Shown: positions 1 to 9,883 of the stretch, piece after piece
Layout of the letters: each line of letters starts with the position of its first letter
Numbering within the stretch: the first letter of the stretch is position 1
DNA from: Myxococcota bacterium
Lineage (GTDB): Bacteria > Myxococcota_A > Polyangia > Fen-1088
Length of the DNA: 41,356 bases
Direction: 5' to 3'
NCBI GenBank assembly: GCA_025934105.1
Contig: JAICYS010000017.1
Coordinates: 1-41,356 of the forward strand
Made by a program: the position numbers and the translations under genes
Notes under the pieces: generated by a model
The model's database searches: none
The model's input: only the letters and a program-made list of their open reading frames with translations
Told to the model about the DNA's origin: nothing

Positions 1-2346
1 AACCAGAACAACAGGGCGCTCCTCACCGGCCAGTACCCTGACGGCAACGACGTGCCGGCCAACGACTGGCTGGCCCGCGACGCCGGGTTCCAGTCGCCGG
101 TGTCGATCGCCGGTCAGGTGACCCTGGGCGAGTACGCGCTCTACGCGAAGAACCCGCTCCTCACCCGGGGGGACAGCGCCTATCGCGCGGCCCGGCGGGC
201 CGGCGGGCGGACGGCTTACGTGGGCGAGCTGCCCCCCTTCGAGGCCGGCGCCGACGACGTGCACCTGTCCGTGGTGGGGACGCAGATCGCGACCCCGCTG
301 GGCCCGGGCGTCATCGACAAAACCACCACCCGGAGCATCCTGACCGGCACCCTCGGCTATCCGCAGCAGGTGGCCGACAGCTACGCGATCGACGGACCGC
401 CGGCCGCCGGCGAGTCGCAGACGCGGTTCACGCTGCGCGACGCGGCCGATTTCGTGCGCGCCACCTCGGCGTCGAAGCCGATGCCGGCGTTCCTGTTCGT
501 GTGGGACTTCCTGGCGCTGGACGACGATCCGACCAGCGCCTACGGCGCCGACGGCCCCCAGCTGGCGCAGATCATCGAGGACTACGACGCGGGGCTGGGC
601 GAGCTGCTGGCGGCGCTGGACGACAAGGGCCTGACCGCCTCGACCAACATCCTGTTCACGCTGGATCACGGCAAGATCGACACGCACAACCAGGTGGCGC
701 TGGGCACCCACGGCGGCAGCGGCGCCGACGGGCAACTGGGCGCGCTGGTGGCGGCCCAGGGGCCGGCGCTGGGCATCGACGTCACCAGCTACGCGCTCTT
801 GAACGAGGACGGCGACGCGCACGTCTACGCCGACGTCCCGGGCGCGGGCACGCCGGCGGGCGCGGCCGCGCAGGCCGACGTCACGCACAAGCTGCTGTCG
901 TTGATCCAGTCGGGCGCGCTCGCCGGCGTGGACGTCACGCGCACGATGACCGCCGACGGCGCGATGGGGACGCGCTCGTTCAAGGACTTCCGCGCCACCA
1001 GCCCGAACCAGGCGGACATCCTGGTGTTCCCGCAGGACGACTGGACGCTGAACCAGGTGGACCCGACGAACAGCGCGCCGGGTCCGTTTCAGCAGCACGC
1101 CCAGTACCCCTACGGGCGGCACGGCGGCTTCTCGGCCGACGAGCTCTACGTGCCGCTCATCATGGCCGGCCCGGCCTTCAAGAGCGGCGTGCTGCTGCCC
1201 CACCCGGTCGAGCACCCGGACGTGGCGGCCACGGCGCTGGCGGCGCTGGGCGCGTCCGCCGCGCTGCAGACCGCCGCGCGTGGTCCGATTCACGCGGCGC
1301 TGGCGGGCGATCCGGGCGAGACCATCGCGCTGCCCGACCCGCCCGACGGCGCGCGCGACCTGGTGTTGAACGGCAGCGGGTTCGGGGCGGCGGTGGCCGC
1401 GCCCGCCACACCGGCCCGGACGGCGCTGTTGATCGACGTCGCCGGCCTCTACGAGGACGAGCTGTTCGACGACCCGGCCACCGCCGACGCGGCCGGCGCG
1501 TTCCGCGCGCTGGCGGCGGCGGGCACCCGGTTCGAGGACTGCTGGACAGAGAGCCGGGACTGGCCGGTCACCGAGCTGCAGCTTCTGGCGGGCGGCCTGC
1601 CGGTCGACCCGTTCGTCCCGACGGCCGAGGACGATCCGGCGGTGGCGGTGGCGCCCGGACAGGGCCTGCTGGCCATGCCGCCACCCGCCGGACGCATCGC
1701 CGACGCCGGGGCCTACGCCGCCTGGCGCTCGACGGCGGTTTACGCGGCCGACAGCCTGTTCGACGCCGCCCGCCGGCTGGGGATGACGACCCAGCTGATC
1801 GGCCGCCCCGACTTCCATCTGCTGCACGTCGATCCGGCCGGCGTCGACCTGACGGTGCCCAGCGACGACCCGGCGGCGGCGCTCTTGGCCAATGCCCCGC
1901 CCGCCGGCCAGCCGCTGTTCGCCGTGGTCGCGCTGGGCGGCCCGCGCACCGCCGACCGCCACGGTGCGCAGGCCCTGGCGGAGCTGGTCCAGCTGGGGAC
2001 GGTCCTGGCCGGCATCGTCCAGGCCGCGCCCACCGCCCTCATCGCGGTCACCAGCCGGGGGGCGGCGGCCATCGACGACCCGGGCGCGGATTTCTATGGG
2101 CCGGGCTCGTCGCGGCACGTGCCGCTGATCCTGGTCGGGCCGGGCGTCCGCCCGGGGGTGGTCACCGGCCAACCGGCCACCGCGGCGGACATCCCGGCCA
2201 CGTTGCTGTACGCTCTGGGGGCCGCGACGCGGACGGACGTGGCCCAGGGGACGTGGGCGGCGGGCCCGGCGATCGGGGGCGTCCCGCAACCATCCCCGGC
2301 CGCCGCGACCCAGGGTCACGCGCTCTTGCGCGCCTTTCTTCCATAG
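1..2346 (+). CDS. Tandem alkaline-phosphatase/sulfatase-superfamily protein, 5' truncated
   Basis: The reading frame is open from base 1, so the true start lies outside the window; 781 residues are visible. The first visible residues (NRALLTGQYP) resemble the stretch just after the nucleophile in sulfatase/phosphodiesterase-type alkaline phosphatase superfamily enzymes. Metal-ligand-like motifs follow: FTLDHGK, a later GTHGG, and GRHGG just before a VPLIMAGP strand typical of the fold. From about visible residue 455 a second, similar domain begins (TALLIDVAGLY) and ends with its own VPLILVGPG strand. There the DHG-type motif reads VTSRGAA, so the second domain looks catalytically degenerate. 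The product is probably an exported hydrolase or phosphodiesterase; the substrate cannot be told. It ends 16 bases before accA on the same strand. Confidence 0.7.
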   Translation, partial: NQNNRALLTGQYPDGNDVPANDWLARDAGFQSPVSIAGQVTLGEYALYAKNPLLTRGDSAYRAARRAGGRTAYVGELPPFEAGADDVHLSVVGTQIATPLGPGVIDKTTTRSILTGTLGYPQQVADSYAIDGPPAAGESQTRFTLRDAADFVRATSASKPMPAFLFVWDFLALDDDPTSAYGADGPQLAQIIEDYDAGLGELLAALDDKGLTASTNILFTLDHGKIDTHNQVALGTHGGSGADGQLGALVAAQGPALGIDVTSYALLNEDGDAHVYADVPGAGTPAGAAAQADVTHKLLSLIQSGALAGVDVTRTMTADGAMGTRSFKDFRATSPNQADILVFPQDDWTLNQVDPTNSAPGPFQQHAQYPYGRHGGFSADELYVPLIMAGPAFKSGVLLPHPVEHPDVAATALAALGASAALQTAARGPIHAALAGDPGETIALPDPPDGARDLVLNGSGFGAAVAAPATPARTALLIDVAGLYEDELFDDPATADAAGAFRALAAAGTRFEDCWTESRDWPVTELQLLAGGLPVDPFVPTAEDDPAVAVAPGQGLLAMPPPAGRIADAGAYAAWRSTAVYAADSLFDAARRLGMTTQLIGRPDFHLLHVDPAGVDLTVPSDDPAAALLANAPPAGQPLFAVVALGGPRTADRHGAQALAELVQLGTVLAGIVQAAPTALIAVTSRGAAAIDDPGADFYGPGSSRHVPLILVGPGVRPGVVTGQPATAADIPATLLYALGAATRTDVAQGTWAAGPAIGGVPQPSPAAATQGHALLRAFLP

Positions 2347-2350
2347 GGGA

Positions 2351-2357
2351 TTAAATA
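2351..2357 (+). promoter_or_regulatory. AT-rich -10-like element before accA
   Basis: The 16-base gap before accA contains TTAAATA, a rare AT-rich run in this sequence, ending 5 bases before the ATG at 2363. No convincing -35 or Shine-Dalgarno sequence is visible. It fits the close -10/start arrangement seen at several other genes here. Confidence 0.3.
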
Positions 2358-2362
2358 CGCCG

Positions 2363-3381
<1,019 letters not shown>

Positions 3382-3385
<4 letters not shown>

Positions 3386-4053
3386 CCGGGCGCGCGTCGC
3401 CCGACGACTGGAGGCGCGAGGCGCTGCGGCTCAACGCGCGCTACCTGGAAGAGATCGTGGTCGGCTGGGGCCTTTGCCCCTGGGCCGCGCAGGCCTGGCG
3501 CGCCGGAGCCGTGGCGCGGCGGGTGTTGCTGGAGGCGGAGCTCGAGGCCGCACCGGTGCTGGCGGTCATCGACGAGCTGGCGGCGCAGCCCGGCACCGCG
3601 ATCGGCCTCGTCATCTGGCCGCGCGCCTCGGCGGACGCCGCGGCGTTCGGCCGGTTCGCCGAGACGATCCGACGCCTGGATCAGGCCCGGACGGGGCGAG
3701 GACTTCGGGAAGCTGCCGCGGCCACGCCCGCGGGCCAGGGCCCCCTCCGCCCGCGCGAAGCGGCGGGCCCGCCCGCGCCGTTCCTGATGGCGGCCTTTCA
3801 CCCGCGGCTTCGCGAGCAGCCGCCGGACGACGCCGCCTCGCTGGTCCCGTTCATCCGCCGCACGCCGGATCCGACGCTGCAGCTGGTGCGGGCGGGGCTG
3901 CTCGAGGAGCTGGCGCGGGGCGGGCGCGACCTGTCGGCCGGCGTGGCGCGGGCGAACTTCGCGGCCGTTCAGGCCCGCACGCCCGGCGCGCTGGATCGCG
4001 CGTTGCGCGACATCCACCGCGACCGCGACGAGAGCTACGCGCGGCTGGCCTGA
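3382..4053 (+). CDS. DUF1415 family protein
   Basis: A 223-residue protein starting at a GTG that overlaps the accA stop. It matches the DUF1415 pattern: an N-terminal helix followed by GWGLCPWA (29-36), then a central FLMAAFHP strand, and a DPTLQLVRAGLLEEL segment resembling the family's P-x-LHLLRE stretch. Between the two halves is an Arg/Pro/Ala-rich insertion around residues 100-125. Family function is not established. An alternative start further upstream would lie inside accA, so the overlapping GTG is preferred. Coupling to accA suggests co-expression but does not reveal its role. Confidence 0.8.
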
Positions 4054-4057
4054 CCGG

Positions 4058-4074
4058 CCGCGCAAAACGCGCGG
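4058..4074. terminator. Hairpin between convergent genes
   Basis: CCGCGC (4058-4063) and GCGCGG (4069-4074) form a 6-bp stem around AAAAC in the 45-base space between the DUF1415 gene and the convergent membrane protein. No T-run follows on either strand, so intrinsic termination is only possible, not shown. Confidence 0.35.
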
Positions 4075-4098
4075 ACCGTCACGTGAACGGCCTTGCGC

Positions 4099-5841
4099 TC
4101 AGTGCCCGGCCGCGCCGGCGAGGGCCGGACGAGACAGCGGGGCACCCGCGCCGGGGCCGAGCGCGCCGAACTGGGCGACCGGGCCGGCCGCCGCGTTCCG
4201 CTCGTAGATCTCGAGGTCGCCGGCGGCGAAGGTGCGTCGATAGGCCGGCGGGATCAGTCCGCGCGCCTCGGGCGGCATGGCCCAGGTCAGGAGGTGCGTG
4301 AAGCGCGGCTGGACCTCTCGCCAGAAGCCGTCCCAGATCTCGTGCCAGGCGGCCGTGCAAAACTGGTCGACGGCGGGCTGACCGAGCGCCTTGCACGCCT
4401 GCGCCGCCGTCCCGTAATGCTCGGCAAACTGGTCGAGCGTCGGCTCGATCAGCTTGGCCGGCGGAAACGGTGCCCAGGTAATGGGCGTCGACCGCTCGAC
4501 GGCGAACACCAGGGGAACCACGGCGTCCTTCTGGATCGTGTAGTAGGCCCAATCGTGGGCCACGCTGGCCACGAAGTCCGCCGTCTTCTTGGGCTTGAAC
4601 AAGAGCGGCATCAACGTCGCCCCGCGCGGCACGGCGTCCATGCCGGCCGTGAATTCCGCGCGATCGCGATCGAGGCGCACGTAATCCACGCCCAGCACCG
4701 CCGAGAACGAGACCGCGCAGGCGACCAGCACGGCCGGCAAGCGCCGGGGCAGCGAATCCGGGAGCCGCAACGCCAACCCAATCCACAGGAACGGGACCAG
4801 GCGGCAATTGAGGTAGCACCAGTTGCTCATCATCATGGGCAGCGCGACGTACCCGAGGGCCAGCGCCGCCATCGCGCTGTTGGAGAACAACGCGGGCGCG
4901 CGGCGCCGGCCTCGCCAGGCAAACACCGGGAGCAACAGCGCGGGAATCAGGCTCATGCTGCCCCAGCGCGTGAGCGCGCCGGAGACGTCCCGCCACAGGT
5001 GGATCGTCATCTCCCAGACGTTCTGGTACGAAAACAGCGGGTAGAAGACCGACTGCGCCCGATCGACTTTGACCAGGTGCTGCTCGGTGCTGAACACCGA
5101 CAACAGGCCGGCCGGGACCAGCGGCAACAGGATCGCCGCGGCGGTGGCGGCGCGAGCCCGCCAGCCGGGCTGCCGCAGCGCCTCCCAGCCGACCAGCGCG
5201 CCGACCAGCAGCAACGGAAACAGGTGCGCGTACCAGACCGCCCCGGCCAGAAGCACGATCCCCAGGCCACGCCACCAGGTCGGTCGTTGCCGCTGGCGGT
5301 CGATCACGATCAACAGGATCAGCGACATGCCGAACGCGACCACGAAGTTCAAGAACCCCATCGACACGAAGAACCCGTGAACCAGGGGCCAGGCGAACAA
5401 CATGGCCACGGACATCCCCCGGCGCCCGCGGAAGTGCAGAAAGAACGCCGGAAGCGCAACCGCGCTGACGGCAATGGTGAACGCGGTGGCCAGCCGGCCG
5501 GCCAGGAACAGGCGCTGATCGCCGAACAGATGGAACCACAACGCCAAGAACGAGTTCGTCTTGAAGAACCCGTTGAACGCGAACTGCGGAAACAGGTCGG
5601 GGCGCTCCACGATGTGCGCGGTGGCCACGTGGTTCGGCAGATCCTGAAACGGCGGCAGGCCGACCAGGAGCAACGGCCACGCCGACAGCCCGAAGAGGAC
5701 CACCGCCACGCCGGCGGTCAAACGCGCGTCGCTCAGCCCGGCTATCCAGCGGGACAGCGCGCGCGACACGCGAACCGGGCCCACGTCCAGCAGAGCCCCG
5801 GCGACGGGCGCCTGCGGCAGGGAGAGGTCGGGTTCGATCAC
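4099..5841 (-). CDS. Multi-pass membrane protein of unknown function
   Basis: A 580-residue protein with roughly ten or more hydrophobic segments, for example around residues 43-62 and repeatedly up to about 430. The first loop holds PPFQDLPNH (63-71), an acidic/aromatic motif of the kind seen in GT-C-like polytopic glycosyltransferases and related hypothetical proteins. The C-terminal third is soluble. The chosen GTG start sits 7 bases after a -10-like TACACT; an open frame extends upstream but overlaps the divergent gene's coding region and has no membrane-protein character. It is divergent from a GT-C glycosyltransferase, so a shared role in envelope glycan or lipid modification is plausible but unproven. 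Confidence 0.7.
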   Translation of the reverse strand: MIEPDLSLPQAPVAGALLDVGPVRVSRALSRWIAGLSDARLTAGVAVVLFGLSAWPLLLVGLPPFQDLPNHVATAHIVERPDLFPQFAFNGFFKTNSFLALWFHLFGDQRLFLAGRLATAFTIAVSAVALPAFFLHFRGRRGMSVAMLFAWPLVHGFFVSMGFLNFVVAFGMSLILLIVIDRQRQRPTWWRGLGIVLLAGAVWYAHLFPLLLVGALVGWEALRQPGWRARAATAAAILLPLVPAGLLSVFSTEQHLVKVDRAQSVFYPLFSYQNVWEMTIHLWRDVSGALTRWGSMSLIPALLLPVFAWRGRRRAPALFSNSAMAALALGYVALPMMMSNWCYLNCRLVPFLWIGLALRLPDSLPRRLPAVLVACAVSFSAVLGVDYVRLDRDRAEFTAGMDAVPRGATLMPLLFKPKKTADFVASVAHDWAYYTIQKDAVVPLVFAVERSTPITWAPFPPAKLIEPTLDQFAEHYGTAAQACKALGQPAVDQFCTAAWHEIWDGFWREVQPRFTHLLTWAMPPEARGLIPPAYRRTFAAGDLEIYERNAAAGPVAQFGALGPGAGAPLSRPALAGAAGH

Positions 5842-5848
5842 GGCGCGC

Positions 5849-5854
5849 AGTGTA
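5849..5854 (-). promoter_or_regulatory. -10-like TACACT, leaderless start
   Basis: TACACT on the minus strand is separated by 7 bases from the GTG at 5841. No Shine-Dalgarno sequence intervenes, so transcription would begin at or next to the start codon. The same hexamer occurs at the same kind of distance before the gene at 17930. Confidence 0.4.
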
Positions 5855-5941
5855 CCTCCCGGCCGGCCGCCGAAAAAGACGGACTTGACAGCGCTCTGAC
5901 ACGGATGTTCGTGTAGCGGCGCGCTGCCTGATGTAGCGTCC

Positions 5942-7444
5942 ATGCCGATCCCACGCCCGATGCAAGAGCAGCAGGACAGACGGCCGGCCGAGGACGTTGC
6001 GGCGCCGGCACGGCGGACGACGAGCCGCCTCGAGGCCGTGTTGATCGTCGCCACCGGCGTGTTGCTCCTGGCCCGGCTGCTGCTGGTGGTGCACCGATTC
6101 TTCGACCCCGACGAGTTCGAGCACGCCCACGCCGCCTGGTGCATGTCGAAGGGGCTGATCCCTTACAAGGACTTCTTCGAGCACCACACGCCCTGGTACT
6201 ACGTCGTCCTGCGGCAGTTCTTCCGTTGGTTCCAGGCCGAGAACTCCTTCGACAGCGCGCGCTGGTTCTTGTTGGCCGCGCGCGCCTTCTCGCTCGCGCT
6301 GACGGTCGCCTCTGTCGTGCTGGTGGCCCGCCTGGGGCGGCTCTGGCACAGCCGCCGCGTCGGCTTGCTGGCGGCGTTCCTGTTCGCGGCCCAGCCGTTC
6401 TTCCTCAAGAAGAGCATCGAGATCCGGCCCGACGTGCTGGCCCTGCCCTTCTTTCTCATCAGCCTCTGGGCGCTGCTGCGCGGGCTGTCGCCCCAACTCG
6501 CGCCGGCCGGGCGGCGGCGGTGGTGGTTCGCGCTGGCCGGTCTCTGTTTGGGCGGCGCCATCATGTGCACGCAAAAGATGCTGTTCGTCGTGCCGGGAGT
6601 GCTGACGGGACTGGGTCTTTGGGTGCTGGTCGAGGAGCGCCGGGCGCGGACCGTCGACGTCATCCTGTTCCTGTTCGCCGTCCTCTTGCCCGGACTTGCG
6701 ACCTGGGCTGCCTTCGCGCGCGTCCACGCGGGGGGTCCCTTCATCGCGAACAACTTCCTCTTGAACGCGCGCTGGAAGCAGACGCCCACCGGGCAACTGG
6801 TGCGGCTGATCGGGACCAGCGGTCCGGTGATGGCGCTGGCCGCCTATGCCGGGTTCCGGGCGCTGCCTCGCCTGATTCGCCCCAAACAACGGGATGCCGG
6901 CGAAGCGCTTCTATTCTGGCTCTTGATCTGGCTGTTCGTGGCGGTGGCGGTGATGCCGGCGCCCCAGATGCAGTACTACTTGATGCCGCTTCCGCTGCTC
7001 TGCCTGTTCGCCGCCGGCGCGCTGGACGAACTGGCGGCTCGCGTCGGCCGGCGCCTGTGGCCCTGGGCGCTGGCCGCGCTGTCCATCTTGCCGGCCGTCA
7101 ATTTTGCGATGGACGCGGTGTCGACCAACCAGAAGCAATTCGCGCAGCTTCGCCAGGTCTTCGAGACCACCAGGCCGACCGACCTGGTCATGGACGGCTG
7201 GCAGGGGACCGGCGTGTTCCGGCCCCACGCGTTTTATTACTACTTCGTCCACGACGAGCTCCTGCAGATGATGTCGCACCAGCGGTTGGACGCCTTCCTG
7301 GACGATCTGGAGGCGGGACGGGTTCGGCCGGCGCTCATCGCGCTCGACCGGCGGCTGGTGGCGCTGGGCCCCCGGTTCCGCGCCTTCGTCAATGCCCACT
7401 ACGCCAGCCGCGACGGCTTCTTCTACTACTGGGCCGGCCCGTAA
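5942..7444 (+). CDS. GT-C family glycosyltransferase (ArnT/PMT-like)
   Basis: A 500-residue polytopic membrane protein with the layout of GT39/GT83-type lipid-linked sugar transferases. A first transmembrane helix (about 32-50) is followed by the periplasmic loop motif DPDEFEH (55-61), whose acidic residues are the expected catalytic site, then KDFFEHHTPWYY (76-87), and repeated hydrophobic helices to about 375. The C-terminal 120 residues form a short soluble tail. Such enzymes use a polyprenyl-phosphate sugar donor to modify lipids, glycans or proteins outside the inner membrane. A TTGACA lies 52 bases upstream (5885-5890) but no clear -10 is visible. The acceptor is unknown. Confidence 0.85.
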   Translation: MPIPRPMQEQQDRRPAEDVAAPARRTTSRLEAVLIVATGVLLLARLLLVVHRFFDPDEFEHAHAAWCMSKGLIPYKDFFEHHTPWYYVVLRQFFRWFQAENSFDSARWFLLAARAFSLALTVASVVLVARLGRLWHSRRVGLLAAFLFAAQPFFLKKSIEIRPDVLALPFFLISLWALLRGLSPQLAPAGRRRWWFALAGLCLGGAIMCTQKMLFVVPGVLTGLGLWVLVEERRARTVDVILFLFAVLLPGLATWAAFARVHAGGPFIANNFLLNARWKQTPTGQLVRLIGTSGPVMALAAYAGFRALPRLIRPKQRDAGEALLFWLLIWLFVAVAVMPAPQMQYYLMPLPLLCLFAAGALDELAARVGRRLWPWALAALSILPAVNFAMDAVSTNQKQFAQLRQVFETTRPTDLVMDGWQGTGVFRPHAFYYYFVHDELLQMMSHQRLDAFLDDLEAGRVRPALIALDRRLVALGPRFRAFVNAHYASRDGFFYYWAGP

Positions 7445-7572
7445 GGCCCGCACGTTGCTGGCGCCGGCGTATCGGCGGCCCGCGTGCGCCCGTGAAACAC
7501 CGACCTGAACGTTCCGGCGAGCGGCGCCGCCCAAGGTCGGCGGCCAAGCGGGTCCGAGAGCAGTCAGGCGGC

Positions 7573-7627
7573 GGGCGGCGCGCCCCCGCTTGCGCGGTGC
7601 CCGGCGGGCCGCCGAGCGTCGGCGGCC
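7573..7627. terminator. Two strong hairpins between convergent genes
   Basis: In the 208-base gap between the glycosyltransferase and the convergent outer-membrane protein there are two perfect hairpins: GGGCG/CGCCC around GCG (7573-7585), and GGCCGCCGA/TCGGCGGCC around GCG (7607-7627, 9-bp stem). There is no U-tract, so they may block transcription from both sides or protect 3' ends rather than act as classical intrinsic terminators. Confidence 0.45.
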
Positions 7628-7652
7628 GCCCCGAACAGAACGGCTGGACGAC

Positions 7653-8372
7653 TCAGAAGCGGAACCCGCCGCCCAGCGTCAGCCGGATGTAGCGGGTGTG
7701 GTTCTCGACGCTGTCACCCGAAATGCTGATGGCCTGAAAGCCGTACTGATATCCGCCACCGATGCTGGCAAAGATGCGGTCCGACAGGTCCATCATCACG
7801 CCGACGCCGAACGCGACCACCAGGCCCTTGGGCGATTTGCCCATGGGGGGAATCAGGAGCGAGTACCCAGGCAACGCCTCGGCGTAAACGGAGATGCCGT
7901 CGACGAGCAGCTGCGTGTAAGCAATCCGCAGGAGCAGGTCGTATTCCTTGCTGGCGCCCGGGCTGGCCAACTGGGTGGGATTCAGCTTTGGCTGAACGTT
8001 CCAAACCGCCTGAGGCGCCAGGCCAACCGAGAGACCTCGAATGACCCGAACATTGACGTTCAGATTGAATCCGTAGGCGAACGAAGCGTCGCCGGTGACC
8101 GTATCCCCCGGGCCGAGCCCGGTGGTGTACTTCCCGTGCTCCATCGGCAACAGCGACAGCACCACGTCGAAGCGACGTTGCGGGGCCGCGGGCGGCGCGG
8201 CAGCCGGGCTCCCCGCCGCGACGGCCACCGGCGGCGGTGGGGGTGGAGCGGCGCTGTCCGGCGCTCCCGCCCCCGCGGCGCGAGCGGCCGGCGCCGCGGC
8301 GACCAATGTCAGAGCAACCAGGGTGCCCGCCAAACGCATGTCTTTACGCGTGTTCGCCATGATGGTCCGCAT
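7653..8372 (-). CDS. Outer-membrane beta-barrel protein
   Basis: A 239-residue exported protein. A signal peptide follows the internal Met12 (RLAGTLVALTLVAAAPAARA), then a Pro/Ala-rich linker and alternating amphipathic strands ending in GGGFRF, the C-terminal aromatic signature of Bam-inserted barrels. The ATG at 8372 overlaps the stop of the upstream porin gene (TAATG), which argues for translational coupling. Starts at 8360 or 8339 would give a more standard signal peptide. It is the last gene of the GH30-GH3-porin group, so a role in glucan or oligosaccharide handling is inferred only from position. Confidence 0.7.
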   Translation of the reverse strand: MRTIMANTRKDMRLAGTLVALTLVAAAPAARAAGAGAPDSAAPPPPPPVAVAAGSPAAAPPAAPQRRFDVVLSLLPMEHGKYTTGLGPGDTVTGDASFAYGFNLNVNVRVIRGLSVGLAPQAVWNVQPKLNPTQLASPGASKEYDLLLRIAYTQLLVDGISVYAEALPGYSLLIPPMGKSPKGLVVAFGVGVMMDLSDRIFASIGGGYQYGFQAISISGDSVENHTRYIRLTLGGGFRF

Positions 8373-9883
8373 TAGAAGTAGAACGAAAACCGCAATCGAA
8401 CACTGTAGACCTCGTCGTCGAATTCAAGGGGCGGGTTTGAGCTGGCGGTGAACCAGTGACCGCGCGAGTACCCGCCGACCAGCTTGATGTAGAGCTGCTG
8501 GAAGGCGACGTACTGAATCGCCGCGAAGCTTTGCCACAGCCAGTAATTGTCGACGACGCCCGGGATCGCGACGGCGTTCTGGTCGACATGGCGGCTGAAC
8601 AGGCCCCCGATTCCGAACAGCAGCGGATGCCGATCACTGCCGTTGGACAGGTTCATGAACCCGCCGTAGCTGGTGCGGGTCAGGCTGCCGAGCAGGCTGC
8701 GCCGGCCCATGGAGTCGGTCGACTCGACCGTTCCCTGGGCGGCATTCAAGCCGAACTCGATGTGCGGCTCGAAGACGAACTGGATCGCGCCACCAACGCC
8801 TTTGGAGGTCACGTCGGTCTCGTCGGACGCCGTCTGGCCGGTGATGTGCTGCCACTCCACACCGCCCTTCAACTTCAGCCAGCCGAAGTCCAGGATCGCG
8901 ACCGGGCGAGTGGCGACAGCGGGTCCGTTGCTGAAGGTGCCGGCCATCCCCAGCAACTCGAACCGCAGGAACCGGAACGGGTAGTAGTGGAAGGCCAGGT
9001 TGCCGGCCGCCCCCTGGGGACGGAACTGGTTGTCGGTCAGCCCGTAGAACCCGATTGGATAAGCGGCCTCGCCAGGGCCAGAGGCGCCCTGCCGTTCGAA
9101 GGTGTTCTGGTCCAGACCCATGCCCAAATGGAAGACCTCCCAGCCCTCGAACCGGCCGACCATGAAGTCCCACTTGTTCCATTGTCCGACGCGCAACCAG
9201 AGGTCGTCGGTGTCAGCGGCGCCGACGTCCGACCGGGAAACCGTCTGATCTTCCGTCCCGACCAGCTCGACCTGGCCCTGCACGAACCAATCATCGAAGG
9301 AATAGGTCGGGGTCACTCGAAGCAACATGCGCCCCTGCTGCTTCCAGTACTCGATACGGCCATTTTCCAGGTTGGGGTTGGGCCCCCAGGGACCGAACTT
9401 CTCGTAAGAGGTGTCCAACCACCCCCAGCCCGAAATGCCGACCACGAACCGATCGCGGCCGGGATTGGCTGGCAGATAGGGCCATTGCAGGCCGTGGAAC
9501 GTGAGCCACAACGATCCGTACTTGAGACCGCGGGTTTGTGGCTCGGGATACGCGGACCCCGGAAGGCGCTGGAGACCGATCTCGGTCACGGGCGTGGCTT
9601 CAGCGGCCGGTTCCGGCGGCGGCGCCGGCGAGCCCGCGACGGCCGTCGCTTCCCGCGGCGGCGCGACGGGTTCCGGCGACGGGGCAGGCGCCACGTCTAC
9701 GGGCGCCGCCGCCGGCGGGACACTGGGCGGCGCCTCCGCCGGCGCGGCCGGTGCAGGCGGCGCGTCCGCCGGGGCCGCCTGCGCCAGCTTGCGAGCGGCG
9801 AAAGCGGCCGGAAGACCTGTTGTTGAACCGAGGACGAAGAAGGCCGTGAAGACGACGTTTCGGCTGCGAGCCAGTGTTTTCAT
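8372..9883 (-). CDS. Porin-like outer-membrane protein
   Basis: A 503-residue exported protein with signal peptide (1-30), a Pro/Ala-rich segment to about residue 95, and a long barrel-like region. Motifs such as LWLRVGQWNKWDFMVGRFEG and the terminal aromatic RLRFSFYF are typical of porins with about 16 or more strands. The ATG at 9883 overlaps the stop of the GH3 gene (ATGA), so it is coupled to it. A longer open frame extends upstream but lies within the GH3 gene. The likely role is passage of glucan oligosaccharides released by the surface glycosidases; specificity is inferred from the operon. Confidence 0.75.
   Translation of the reverse strand: MKTLARSRNVVFTAFFVLGSTTGLPAAFAARKLAQAAPADAPPAPAAPAEAPPSVPPAAAPVDVAPAPSPEPVAPPREATAVAGSPAPPPEPAAEATPVTEIGLQRLPGSAYPEPQTRGLKYGSLWLTFHGLQWPYLPANPGRDRFVVGISGWGWLDTSYEKFGPWGPNPNLENGRIEYWKQQGRMLLRVTPTYSFDDWFVQGQVELVGTEDQTVSRSDVGAADTDDLWLRVGQWNKWDFMVGRFEGWEVFHLGMGLDQNTFERQGASGPGEAAYPIGFYGLTDNQFRPQGAAGNLAFHYYPFRFLRFELLGMAGTFSNGPAVATRPVAILDFGWLKLKGGVEWQHITGQTASDETDVTSKGVGGAIQFVFEPHIEFGLNAAQGTVESTDSMGRRSLLGSLTRTSYGGFMNLSNGSDRHPLLFGIGGLFSRHVDQNAVAIPGVVDNYWLWQSFAAIQYVAFQQLYIKLVGGYSRGHWFTASSNPPLEFDDEVYSVRLRFSFYF

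Noticed and set aside
4079..6889. A 936-codon minus-strand frame overlapping both membrane protein genes
   Set aside because: It is a shadow frame of low complexity; hydrophobic membrane segments are found only in the frames of the two annotated genes.
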